Assembly: GCA_019415645.1 (NCBI GenBank) | Contig: DXYV01000010.1 | Coordinates: 17,399 to 81,398, forward strand | DNA: 64,000 nucleotides | Origin: Clostridiales bacterium | GTDB taxonomy: Bacteria; Bacillota; Clostridia; Oscillospirales; Oscillospiraceae | Direction: 5' to 3' | Shown: positions 23,837 to 32,471 of the stretch, in pieces | Numbering within the stretch: position 1 is the stretch's first letter | How the letters are laid out: each line of letters opens with the position of its first letter | Position numbers and translations under genes: made by a program | The notes under the pieces: model-generated | Database searches by the model: none | What the model saw: only the letters and a program-made list of their open reading frames with translations | What the model was told of the DNA's origin: nothing

Positions 23837-24162
23837 AATGATTCCTCCTTGAATGATAAATTATAGTTGGATGGTTCTAACCTAACTTCCACGCCGGAAG
23901 TCCTTTCCGGAAGTACGGGAAAGGACAAACCGCCGAGCAAATTAGCTTGCTAACTATCGTGTCAACTTTACCACAATACACCCCGAATGTCAAGGTATAA
24001 GTCGTTCAGAAGCAACAGTTTTTCGCAGGCGGGAGGGGAAACGGAGCGGACCGCCGGCAGGTGCCGGAGGCGGAACATAAAACCTGGGCGCGGCCTGACG
24101 GACAGGCCGCGCCCAGAGGTCAAAAACGGGGAAACAGGGGGCAAAAAAGTTATCTGTTCCCG
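23837..24162. other. 326-bp intergenic region upstream of the crotonase gene
   Basis: On the minus strand a TATAAT (complement of 23860-23865) lies 24 bases before the crotonase start. Two dyads lie upstream: ACTTCC-N5-GGAAGT (23885-23901) and TTAGCTTGCTAA (23942-23953). The right part holds the LysR gene terminator. No gene is seen. Confidence 0.6.
24077..24116 (-). terminator. Terminator of LysR regulator 1
   Basis: CTGGGCGCGGCCTG (24084-24097) pairs with CAGGCCGCGCCCAG (24103-24116), 14 bp; on the minus strand GTTTTATG follows. Confidence 0.75.
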
Positions 24163-25044
24163 TCAAGCTTCCTGCGGCGGGAACTGTTCCAGCAGACGGG
24201 CGACCATGGGGTTGTTCGTCCCCCGGTTCCAGACGGCTACATGGGTAATGTGGGCCGCCTCGTCGGGAATGGGGAGAGCCTTGAGACCCGGGTAGCGGTG
24301 CTCGTGGTAATAGACCTCAGAGAGCAGCATGATGCCCTTGCCCATCTGGGCGTAGACAAAGCCAGCGGGCATGGAATCCACCCGCCGCAGCCGGGGCTCC
24401 AGCTTCATGTTCTCCAGGGCGCGGAGAATCCGGGAGTTGCCTCGGGGTTTTTCTCCCACCAGCAGCAGGTCCATGGTCTCGATGGCCTCGGCACAGGTCT
24501 GTACCGGGCTGTCCTTCCGCACGGCCATGATGACGCGGCTCTGGTACACAGGCCGGCAGGTGAGATCGGGCGGGAGGTGTTCCCGGTGGCGCAGAATCAG
24601 AAAGGCTACGTCCAGGTCGCCGTAAATGACCTGATCGGCACACTCCGGGAACGGGGCGCGCAGCATGGACAGCTCCACGCCGGGATTGTCCAGACTGAAG
24701 CGGGCGATGGCCTCGGTAACGCCGATGGTTTCGAAGTGGTCCTCCGTGCTGTCAAAGCCGATGCGCAGCAGGCCGGCCTCGTGACCGCTGTCCTGCCGGA
24801 CCAGATCGGGCAGGGAGCCGGCCTGCTCCAGAATGGACTTAGCCGGCTCTACCAGCGCCATTCCGGCGGGAGTCAGGTAGACCTTGCGCCGGTCCCGGGT
24901 GAACAGTTCTGTGCCCAACTCCCGTTCCAGCTCGGCAATCTGATAGCTCAAAGCAGGCTGGGAGATATACAGGGCCTCTGCCGCCCGGCTGAAATTCAAA
25001 AATTCCGCGACCTTTAAGAAATAGTGCAGCTGTTTTAACTCCAT
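24163..25044 (-). CDS. LysR-family transcriptional regulator 1
   Basis: 293 aa from ATG 25044 (GGGGGAG 9 bases upstream; the longer in-frame extension has no such site). Winged HTH at 1-60 (QLHYFLKVAEFLNFSRAAEA, LYISQPALSYQIAELERELG), then a periplasmic-binding-protein-like effector domain (about 90-293). It is encoded 129 bp downstream of OYE reductase 2 on the same strand. LysR proteins bind T-N11-A dyads; the CTGCAAA-N5-TTTGCAG sites at 27322 and 29505 are candidates. The effector is unknown, possibly the substrate of the neighbouring reductases. Confidence 0.88.
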   Translation of the reverse strand: MELKQLHYFLKVAEFLNFSRAAEALYISQPALSYQIAELERELGTELFTRDRRKVYLTPAGMALVEPAKSILEQAGSLPDLVRQDSGHEAGLLRIGFDSTEDHFETIGVTEAIARFSLDNPGVELSMLRAPFPECADQVIYGDLDVAFLILRHREHLPPDLTCRPVYQSRVIMAVRKDSPVQTCAEAIETMDLLLVGEKPRGNSRILRALENMKLEPRLRRVDSMPAGFVYAQMGKGIMLLSEVYYHEHRYPGLKALPIPDEAAHITHVAVWNRGTNNPMVARLLEQFPPQEA

Positions 25045-25172
25045 GCAGCGACTCCCCCAAACATTCCACGAAAAAGGCGGCCTGCGCGGCGTCGGGCGCC
25101 CGGCTGCGCCGCAGAGGCCAGGAACACACCTTATTATAAAGCAAGAAGGGCAGCTGCGCAAGCGGAGTATGC

Positions 25173-27203
25173 TCAGCCGTTGAGGCCGATGGTCAGCGCG
25201 GCGTTATAGGCGGTGGCTGTGGCAGAGCTGATGGTGCCCACGGCGGCGCAGTCACCCACAGGGATCACATCAAAGGCCAGACCCAGGAACTGGTCGCGCT
25301 GGGCGGTCAGGCTCTTCATGCCGGCGGAGAGGACCACGCTGTCCGCTGCCAGGACCTGACGGGCCCCTTCGCGCTCCACGACCACACCGGCCTCCTGAAT
25401 CTCCACGCAGCGGGTGTCCGTATAGACGGTGATGTTGGGGTCCTTCTCGATGTACGACAGAGTGTGCAGACGCTCGGTGTAGATGCCGTCGGGCGCCAGC
25501 ACGTCCTGCATCTCCAGCAGGGTGACCTTTTTGCCCTTGCTGGACAGGTGGAGGGCGGTCTCGCAGCCCACCATACCGCCGCCGACCAGGACCACATGCT
25601 CGCCCAGCTGGTCCTCATGGCCGTAGCAGTCGATGGCGGGCACCACATGGCTCCCCTTGGCACCGGGAATGGGAGGGACCAGCGGCTCGGCGCCCACGGC
25701 CACGATCACCGCGTCCGGCATCAGGACCTGCAGGCGCTCCGGTGTGGCCTCGCAGTTCAGGCGGATGTCGATGTTTGCCGTCTGTACCTGGCGAATCAGG
25801 TACTGACGGTAATGCTCCATGTCCGTCTTGAACCAGACGTGCTTGGCATAATGGAGCTGGCCGCCCAGAGAACCGGAGCGTTCAAACAGGGTGACAGAGT
25901 GGCCGCGCTGGGCGGCCGTCAGGGCCGCGACCATGCCGGCGGGGCCGCCGCCCACCACGGCGACCGTCTTTTTCGCCTTGGGCAGGGGAAAGTCGATCTT
26001 GCACATAGCGTTGCCGTGCAGGGGGTTGACGGAACACTCGGTGCGGCGGGTGACGGTGGGGAACTCGGAGAGATAGTCGGCGATGTTGTGGCGGCTGACG
26101 GTGCGCTTGCCGCCGGCCAGGTCCATGCAGCGGAAGCACTTGATGCAGGGACGGATGTCCTCGGCCTTTCCGGCCCGCGCTTTGTTGGCCCAGTCGTTGT
26201 CCGCCACCCAGGCCCGGGCCAGCAGGATATAGTCCGCCTGGCCCTCGGCCAGGACGCGCTCGGCAAAGGCCGGGTCCTGAATGGAGCCGATGGCGCCCAC
26301 CGGGATTTTGATGCCGGCCTTCTTGGCGGCCGCGGCCAGATGGACGTTGTGCCCCTCCTCCAGGAAGTGGGAGGGGTGCATGATGGCGCGGGTCTCGGGG
26401 AAGAGACGGTTGCCGGCGGAGAAGTGGACCAGGTCCGCCAGGTCCTCGATCATTTTTACATATTCGATGGCATCCTCGATGACGATGCCGCCGGGGGTGT
26501 ACTCGTCGCCGGAGATTCGCACCTCAATGAGGAAATCCTTGCCCACGGCCTTGCGGACCTCCTCCAGGACCATGCGGGGGAAGCGCATCCGGTTTTCCAG
26601 GGAGCCGCCGTACTGGTCGGTACGGGTATTGACCAGCGGACTCAGGAACGCGCCCATCAGCCAGCCGTGGCCGTAGTGCATACACACCATGTCGCAGCCG
26701 CCCCGCTTGGCCATGTTCGCGGCCTTGGCGTAAATCTTGGCCACATAGGCCATGTCGTCCTCGTTCATCATGCGCACATGGGTGCCGGAGGGCATATTCA
26801 TCTCCACCGGGCCCATGGGGTCGCTGCCGTCGCCGAACTGGGGCATGGCGAACTGACCGGAGTGATTGAGCTCCACCGAGGTCTTGGCCCCAAAGATGTG
26901 GGCGTATTCGTTGAAGGTATTCAGGGTCTGAAGGGTATTTTCGTCGATCAGATTCATATGGTCTTCATGGGCTAGGGAGTTTTTACGGTCCATGATGACC
27001 TCACCCATATGGATGGCGGCAGAGCCGCCCTTGGCAAAATTCCCGTAATAGGTCATGCCCTCTTTGGTCAGGAACCCCTGACTGTCGATGGAGATCGGCA
27101 GGTGGGTGGGCGCGGTGAAGATACGGTTTTTGAATGTGTTGGAACCGACCTGCATAGGCGCGAAAAGATGGGGATAGAGCTGTTCATAGGGCTGTCCAGA
27201 CAT
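25173..27203 (-). CDS. OYE-type flavin/Fe-S reductase 2
   Basis: 676 aa. Same three-part plan as reductase 1: TIM-barrel OYE domain with MHYGHGWLMGAFLSP and DQYGGSLENRMRF; cluster motif CIKCFRC, but with an extra insertion of about 20 residues before the fourth ligand (ECSVNP); and FAD/NAD(P) domain (VAVVGGGPAGMVAALTA; VVLVGGGMVGCETALHL). The N terminus FKNRIFTAPTHLP is typical. It is divergent from reductase 3 across a region with the 27320-27342 operator. Substrate unknown; the family reduces alpha,beta-unsaturated carbonyl compounds with NAD(P)H. Distinct from reductase 1 and 3 along its length, so the three probably act on different intermediates. Confidence 0.87.
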   Translation of the reverse strand: MSGQPYEQLYPHLFAPMQVGSNTFKNRIFTAPTHLPISIDSQGFLTKEGMTYYGNFAKGGSAAIHMGEVIMDRKNSLAHEDHMNLIDENTLQTLNTFNEYAHIFGAKTSVELNHSGQFAMPQFGDGSDPMGPVEMNMPSGTHVRMMNEDDMAYVAKIYAKAANMAKRGGCDMVCMHYGHGWLMGAFLSPLVNTRTDQYGGSLENRMRFPRMVLEEVRKAVGKDFLIEVRISGDEYTPGGIVIEDAIEYVKMIEDLADLVHFSAGNRLFPETRAIMHPSHFLEEGHNVHLAAAAKKAGIKIPVGAIGSIQDPAFAERVLAEGQADYILLARAWVADNDWANKARAGKAEDIRPCIKCFRCMDLAGGKRTVSRHNIADYLSEFPTVTRRTECSVNPLHGNAMCKIDFPLPKAKKTVAVVGGGPAGMVAALTAAQRGHSVTLFERSGSLGGQLHYAKHVWFKTDMEHYRQYLIRQVQTANIDIRLNCEATPERLQVLMPDAVIVAVGAEPLVPPIPGAKGSHVVPAIDCYGHEDQLGEHVVLVGGGMVGCETALHLSSKGKKVTLLEMQDVLAPDGIYTERLHTLSYIEKDPNITVYTDTRCVEIQEAGVVVEREGARQVLAADSVVLSAGMKSLTAQRDQFLGLAFDVIPVGDCAAVGTISSATATAYNAALTIGLNG

Positions 27204-27319
27204 AAGATCCTACCTTCTTTCTGAAAATGTGGAAATAACGGGTCTGCGAAAGGGAGGGATGTGGATAAGTTTATCTTAGCATGGGGCACGCGGTTTGGGG
27301 AGAAGATTATTCCGCCCAG

Positions 27320-27342
27320 AGCTGCAAACTATTTTTGCAGCT
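27320..27342. promoter_or_regulatory. Operator candidate A (AGCTGCAAA-N5-TTTGCAGCT)
   Basis: A 9-bp-arm inverted repeat in the divergent region between reductases 2 and 3. Its inner 19 bp have the same form as 29505-29523. Confidence 0.65.
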
Positions 27343-27478
27343 AAAAACGCATTCAGAAAACCAATGGGACTATTCAGACTTCCTATTTTTCATTTTGCCC
27401 CGCGTTTGCTACACTGAATCCGGAAAAACAGCGCCCAAGACATAATAAAGCAGGCCCAGCGGCCAAGAAAAGGAGAGT

Positions 27479-29494
27479 ATGGTGCAAATGGAAGGTAAGA
27501 AGTATCCCAATTTGTTTTCCCCTCTGCAAATCGGAAGCATCACCGTAAAAAACCGGATCGCCCTGGCTCCGATGTCCTACACCAAGCGCAGCCCGGACGG
27601 CGGCTTTGCCGAGGAGAACATCCAGTACATTGAGGAAGTGGCCAAGGGCGGCGCGGGTCTGATCACCATGGGTGAGAGCATCGTGGGCAACGGCGAGGGC
27701 CCCTGCGGCGGCAAGACCCATGTGGACATCGTGATGCTGACCGCGGCGGATAACCGCCGCTCTCTGTGGCGGCTGGCAGACATTGCCCACCGTTACAACG
27801 CCAAGCTCAGCGTAGAGGTCTCCCATGGCGGCGTATTCTCTCCGACCCAGTTCAACCACGGCATGGCGCCCATGGGTCCCAACCCCTACTCCAACGACCG
27901 GGGCTTCAACCGGGGCGACGGCACTATCGTCCACGCCATGAACGAGCAGGATATGGCAGTGGTGGCGGATAACTTCGCCGACACGGTGGCGGTGCTGCGG
28001 GAATCCGGCTTTGACATGGCCCAGATTCACATGGGCCACGGCTGGCTGCTCCATCAGTTCCTGAGCCCTCTGTTCAACCAACGCACCGATGAATACGGCG
28101 GCTCCCTGGAAAACCGGATGCGCTTCCCTCTGATGGTGCTCCAGCGGATTCGCGAGAAGGTGGGCCGGGACTTTCCCCTGGACATCCGAATTTCGGGCTT
28201 TGAGGTCCTGCCGGGCGGCATGGTGCCGGAGGATGTGGCCCAGATCGCCAAAAAGCTGGAGCCCCTGGTGGATATGATCAGCGTCTCCTGCGGAGGTGTC
28301 TATCACGCTTCCACGGCCGAACGTATGGCACCCAGCATGTTTATGCCCGAGGGCGTCAACGTCTACCTGGCGGAGATCGTGAAAAAATCCGGCGGCATGA
28401 ACATCCCGGTCTCCACGGTGGGCGCGCTGTCCACCCCGGCCTACATGGAACAGATCATCGCCTCGGGCACGGCTGACCTGTGCAACATCGCCCACGGCCT
28501 GATCTGCGACCCCTATCTGCCCTATAAAGCCCTCCACGGCCAGGACGAGGACATCCTGCCCTGCCTGCGCTGCAACTCCTGCCAGGATTCCCTGTGCCGC
28601 CAGCCCCAGCGGCTGGTCCGCTGCGCCATCAATCCCAGAGCGGGCCTGGAGGCGGACCCCAGGCTGGACCCCTCGGTGCCGGCGGACGAATCCAAGCTGC
28701 TGCTGATCGCCGGCGGCGGCCCGGCCGGCATGGAGGCGGCGCTGACCGCGGCCAAGCGCGGCCACCGCGTGATTTTGTGCGAGAAGGAGGACCGGCTGGG
28801 CGGTACGCTGAATATCGCCGATACCGTGTCCTTTAAGGACCGGATGAAGCTCTACAAGGACCGCATGATCCAGCACGTCCAGAATCACCCCAACATTCAG
28901 GTGCGTCTGAACTGCGAGGTGACCCAGCAGCTGGTGGACGAGATCCGGCCGGACGCGCTGTTTGCCGCCATCGGCGCGGTCCACGCCTACCCGCCCATCC
29001 CGGGACTGGAGGGCGCCAATGTGATTACCGGCAAGGATGTACACGGCCGGGAGGATCAGGTGGGCCAGAATGTGGTCATCATCGGCGGCGGCCTGGTGGG
29101 CGCGGAGACCGGAATCCACCTGTTGGAGCTGGGCCGGAACGTGACCATTGTGGAGATGACCGGTCGGGTTGCCGCGGACTGCGCCGGGTCCCATCACGAG
29201 GCCTGCATCAGCCGTCTGAAGGACGCCAAGGTCCTGATGAACACCAAATGCACTCGCGTGACCGAGAACGCGGTCATCGCCGAGACGGAAGCAGGCGAAA
29301 CGCTGACCCTGCCCGCTGATACGGTGATCTTGGCCGCCGGCATGAAGGCCCTGACCGAGGAGGCCTATCAGCTGGGCCAAAATGTGGCGGATTTTGCCGT
29401 GATCGGCGATGCAGTAAAGCCGGGTAAGATCCAGGATGCTACCCGCACGGGCTTCTTTGAAGCGATGCATCTGGGGAAAAAGGCCACGTTCTAA
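27479..29494 (+). CDS. OYE-type flavin/Fe-S reductase 3
   Basis: 671 aa from ATG 27479; AAGGAG is close, so ATG 27488 (MEGKKYPNLF) could be the true start. OYE barrel (IHMGHGWLLHQFLSP, DEYGGSLENRMRF), cluster motif CLRCNSC followed by DSLC and RLVRC, then FAD/NAD(P) module (LLIAGGGPAGMEAALTA; VVIIGGGLVGAETGIHL). The motif here offers five cysteines in the cluster region, one more than the usual four. Divergent from reductase 2 and followed on the same strand by the second DASS symporter, 336 bp away. Function: reduction of an activated double bond, substrate unknown. Confidence 0.87.
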   Translation: MVQMEGKKYPNLFSPLQIGSITVKNRIALAPMSYTKRSPDGGFAEENIQYIEEVAKGGAGLITMGESIVGNGEGPCGGKTHVDIVMLTAADNRRSLWRLADIAHRYNAKLSVEVSHGGVFSPTQFNHGMAPMGPNPYSNDRGFNRGDGTIVHAMNEQDMAVVADNFADTVAVLRESGFDMAQIHMGHGWLLHQFLSPLFNQRTDEYGGSLENRMRFPLMVLQRIREKVGRDFPLDIRISGFEVLPGGMVPEDVAQIAKKLEPLVDMISVSCGGVYHASTAERMAPSMFMPEGVNVYLAEIVKKSGGMNIPVSTVGALSTPAYMEQIIASGTADLCNIAHGLICDPYLPYKALHGQDEDILPCLRCNSCQDSLCRQPQRLVRCAINPRAGLEADPRLDPSVPADESKLLLIAGGGPAGMEAALTAAKRGHRVILCEKEDRLGGTLNIADTVSFKDRMKLYKDRMIQHVQNHPNIQVRLNCEVTQQLVDEIRPDALFAAIGAVHAYPPIPGLEGANVITGKDVHGREDQVGQNVVIIGGGLVGAETGIHLLELGRNVTIVEMTGRVAADCAGSHHEACISRLKDAKVLMNTKCTRVTENAVIAETEAGETLTLPADTVILAAGMKALTEEAYQLGQNVADFAVIGDAVKPGKIQDATRTGFFEAMHLGKKATF

Positions 29495-29830
29495 CCAGCA
29501 GAAGCTGCAAAAATATTTTGCAGATCCGCCAAAATAAATGTACTTCCCTTTTGGTTTGCTTCCGGGTATAAAAATGAGGGAGAGTTGTGGAATTGGCACA
29601 AGTGAAACCGAGAAAAGCGACGGATGGATTGGTGGATATTACAAACTGACTCGCGGGGCGGCGTCTCATCCCTGAACTGGGGGCCGCCCCACGGGAACCA
29701 TTCGTCCACAGCATGGAAAGGGGGAAACGATTCCGCCTCAGGCGGAGAATAGAACGCATCACACGGAAAGAGCTCCATGCTGCTTCGGCCTTAGCCGCAG
29801 TCATTACAAAAACGAGAGGAGAATGTTTCC
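29495..29830. other. 336-bp intergenic region before DASS paralogue 2
   Basis: Begins with operator candidate B (29505-29523). The rest is of mixed composition with no gene; ribosome site GAGGAG is at the end. Confidence 0.6.
29505..29523. promoter_or_regulatory. Operator candidate B (CTGCAAAA-ATA-TTTTGCAG)
   Basis: A perfect 8-bp-arm dyad, same 19-bp length and CTGCAAA/TTTGCAG half-sites as 27322-27340. Confidence 0.65.
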
Positions 29831-31189
29831 ATGACGCAAACCATGTCGCTGAAAAGCAAGCTGATACGCTGGATCATTAGTCTGCTCCCGCTGCTTCTGT
29901 TTCTGGTCCCCGTCACCGAGACCTTCACCGCGCCCATGCGGACCTGCTTTGCGCTGACCCTGGTGGTGATTCTCTGTCTGTGCCTGGGCCAGATCGACAT
30001 GATGATCACCGCCTTTGCCATTCCCTTTGTGTACTACATGGCCGGCCTGCTGCCCATGTCGGAGGCGCTGTCACCCTATGCGGGCGGCATTGTGTGGATC
30101 GGCGCGGCCTGCTTTATTCTGGTCAATACCCTCCAGCGAATCGGCCTGATGAGCCGAATCGCTTACTGGGTGATCTACCGCACCGGCGGGACCTACCGGG
30201 GCTTCTGCTTCGGCGTGCTGATCGTGGGCATCGTGCTGAATATCATCGCCCCCGCTCCCCAGGTGGCGACGGTCATGTTCTTCCTGTGCGCCAGCATCTG
30301 CCGGGAGTTCGGCATGAAGACGGGCAAGACCTCCGCGGGCATTATGTGCGCCTCGGTCGTCGCCTGCAACACCACCCAGCTGTTCCTGTACATGCCCACC
30401 CAGCAGGGCGTTTCCCTGGCCATTGTGGGTGAGGAGATGACCTGGATCACCTATCTGGTCCAAAACATCGTCTTTGTCCCGCTGGTGGTCCTGATGTGCT
30501 TCCTGCTCACAATCATTCTGCCCAAGGACGAGGAGTTCAACGGCAAGGACTACTTCCGCATGAAGCTGGCGGAGATGGGCAAGGTCACAAAACAGGAAAA
30601 GATCACGGCTGTGATCCTGGTGATTTTTGTGGCCTTCCTGCTGACCACCACCTATACGGGCTTCCCCATCGAGTACGGCTTCGTAACGGTGCCGGTGGTG
30701 CTGTTTATCGCCGGCGTGGGCAAGACGGAGGATATCGTCAAGGTCAACTTCGGCGTGCTGCTGATGATCGGAGGCTGTATGTGCATCGGCTCCGCGGCGG
30801 CGGCCGTGGGTGCGGGCGAATGGATCGCCTCGGTGCTGCTGCCGCTCCTCAACGGCATGAGCGAGTATGTGTTCCTGTTCTTCTCCTACGTCTTCGGCGT
30901 GGTGATGAACTTCCTGATGACGCCTATGGCGGCCATGAGCTCGCTGTCGCAGCCGCTGGCGGACATCGCGGTGTCGCTGGACGTGAGCACCCGGGCCTCG
31001 ATGCTGGCCTTCTGCGCCGGTCTGGAGCAGTTCATCCTGCCCTATGAGATCGGCTCCCTGGTCACCATGTTCTCTCTGGGCTATGTCAGCATGAAGGACT
31101 TCATGAAGTTTGGCTTTGTCAAAATGATCGTGATCACCGTCGGCATGCTGGCGCTGGTCATTCCCTACTGGCTGCTGATGGGTGTCTGA
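29831..31189 (+). CDS. SLC13/DASS-family anion symporter (paralogue 2)
   Basis: 452 aa, about 11-12 membrane helices. It aligns with the transporter at 18577-19971 throughout: shared landmarks are LPLLLFLVPVTETFTAPMRT, RTGGTYRGFCFG, VNFGVLLMIGGCMCIGSAAAA, LMTPMAAMSSLSQPL and LGYVSMKDFMKFG. GAGGAG lies 10 bases before ATG 29831. Position behind reductase 3 and an operator-like dyad suggests co-regulation. Likely imports a carboxylate substrate for the cluster (inference). Confidence 0.82.
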   Translation: MTQTMSLKSKLIRWIISLLPLLLFLVPVTETFTAPMRTCFALTLVVILCLCLGQIDMMITAFAIPFVYYMAGLLPMSEALSPYAGGIVWIGAACFILVNTLQRIGLMSRIAYWVIYRTGGTYRGFCFGVLIVGIVLNIIAPAPQVATVMFFLCASICREFGMKTGKTSAGIMCASVVACNTTQLFLYMPTQQGVSLAIVGEEMTWITYLVQNIVFVPLVVLMCFLLTIILPKDEEFNGKDYFRMKLAEMGKVTKQEKITAVILVIFVAFLLTTTYTGFPIEYGFVTVPVVLFIAGVGKTEDIVKVNFGVLLMIGGCMCIGSAAAAVGAGEWIASVLLPLLNGMSEYVFLFFSYVFGVVMNFLMTPMAAMSSLSQPLADIAVSLDVSTRASMLAFCAGLEQFILPYEIGSLVTMFSLGYVSMKDFMKFGFVKMIVITVGMLALVIPYWLLMGV

Positions 31190-31225
31190 TCGGCTGGTCC
31201 CGAAAACTGTAAATCCACATGCGGC

Positions 31226-31265
31226 AAGGACAGCCGGAGAGTTGCTTCTCCGGCTGTCCTTCTTG
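31226..31265 (+). terminator. Terminator after DASS paralogue 2
   Basis: AAGGACAGCCGGAGA (31226-31240) pairs with TCTCCGGCTGTCCTT (31247-31261), 15 bp, followed by CTTG. Confidence 0.75.
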
Positions 31266-31374
31266 AAGATTTGACAAAGAACCGCTTCTGAGCTATGCTG
31301 AAGGTACGCAGCGGCGGCCCGGGATACCTGGGTGCGCGGCGGAAAACACGCCCGTGAAGGGAGAAAGGCAGGGA

Positions 31375-32301
31375 ATGATGTTTCAACAGTTGCGCTATTT
31401 GATCGCGGTGGCCGAATGCGGGTCCATCAATCAGGCGGCGGAGCGCCTGTTTATCAGCCAGCAGTCCCTGCGGGCGTCCATCAATTCACTGGAGCAAAAG
31501 CTGGGTTTCGCCCTGTTTCACCGCTCCGCCAAGGGAATGCGCCTGACGGAGGCGGGGGCCGCGGTGCTGGAGGATTCCAGAAAAATTCTGGCGATCGCGG
31601 AGGGCTGGGAGCGGTTCGCCTCGCCGCCTCTGCGGGAGAGCGCTGAGGTCCAGATTGTGGCCTCCCCGCTGGTGTATAATTTGATTCTGACCGACCTGGT
31701 GGTGGAGTGCCGGGCAAAGTACCCCCATCTGACCCTGCGGATCTACAACGCCCGGGACGACGAGCTGCTGCAGAAGCTGTCGGACCACACCATCGGTGTG
31801 CTGGGCTCCGCCCCGCTGGAGGAGGTGCGTCAGAAGCTGCACAGCTTTGCCATTCAGCATCACCTGGCCATCGACGCCTTTGGCGCGGACCAGTTCTGCA
31901 TCTATTTGAACCGCTCCAATCCCCTGGCCCAGCAGCCCTATCTGACCACGGAGCAGCTGAACAAGCTGGTCCTGATCGCCTATCCTCAGGAGGAGAAGCG
32001 GTTCTATTACCGGGCGATCTACCGCTATTTCAGCAGCGCGCCGCCTTACTGGATCGAAAAGCTGGAAAATATCTTTCAGATGATTGCGGAGCTGCCCGAC
32101 GCGGCGGGCGTGTTTCCCCGGCTGGCCAGGGTGAATAACGTCCACATCCAGCGGGGAGAGATCGTGGCGCTGCCGGTGGAGGATTTCCCCATGCCGGCCA
32201 TCAGCTGTATGCTGATGCCGGTCTCCAGCGCGCTGACGCAGGCAGAAAAAGTCGTGGCGGCTATGATTCGCCAGCGAATCCAGTCCGTATCCGAAACCTG
32301 A
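31375..32301 (+). CDS. LysR-family transcriptional regulator 2
   Basis: 308 aa from ATG 31375 (a second ATG follows directly). HTH at 1-60 (FQQLRYLIAVAECGSINQAA, LFISQQSLRASINSLEQKLG), then an effector-binding domain. It lies between the DASS transporter and the dehydratase operon, reading toward the latter. Either cluster could be its target. The sequence differs clearly from LysR regulators 1 and 3. Confidence 0.87.
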   Translation: MMFQQLRYLIAVAECGSINQAAERLFISQQSLRASINSLEQKLGFALFHRSAKGMRLTEAGAAVLEDSRKILAIAEGWERFASPPLRESAEVQIVASPLVYNLILTDLVVECRAKYPHLTLRIYNARDDELLQKLSDHTIGVLGSAPLEEVRQKLHSFAIQHHLAIDAFGADQFCIYLNRSNPLAQQPYLTTEQLNKLVLIAYPQEEKRFYYRAIYRYFSSAPPYWIEKLENIFQMIAELPDAAGVFPRLARVNNVHIQRGEIVALPVEDFPMPAISCMLMPVSSALTQAEKVVAAMIRQRIQSVSET

Positions 32302-32325
32302 ACCAAATCGTCAGAACGGCAAAGA

Positions 32326-32366
32326 GCCGGGACGCTCCCCAGTGGGAGAGTCCCGGCCCTTTTTGC
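32326..32366 (+). terminator. Terminator of LysR regulator 2
   Basis: An interrupted stem (CCGGGAC/GTCCCGG plus CTCCC/GGGAG with CAGT loop) is followed by CCTTTTT. Confidence 0.75.
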
Positions 32367-32398
32367 AATTTGCAAAATAGCGGGAAATCGTGTAAGAT
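32361..32398 (+). promoter_or_regulatory. Promoter of the dehydratase operon with overlapping dyad
   Basis: TTGCAA (32370-32375), 17-base spacer, TAAGAT (32393-32398). The dyad TTTTGCAA-T-TTGCAAAA (32361-32377) covers the -35 box and is a possible operator. Confidence 0.55.
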
Positions 32399-32471
32399 AA
32401 CCTCTTAAGGCGACACAGCACGCGGCCGGAGCAAACGCCCGGCCGCCGCACACAACGCAAAGGAGTTTCCT

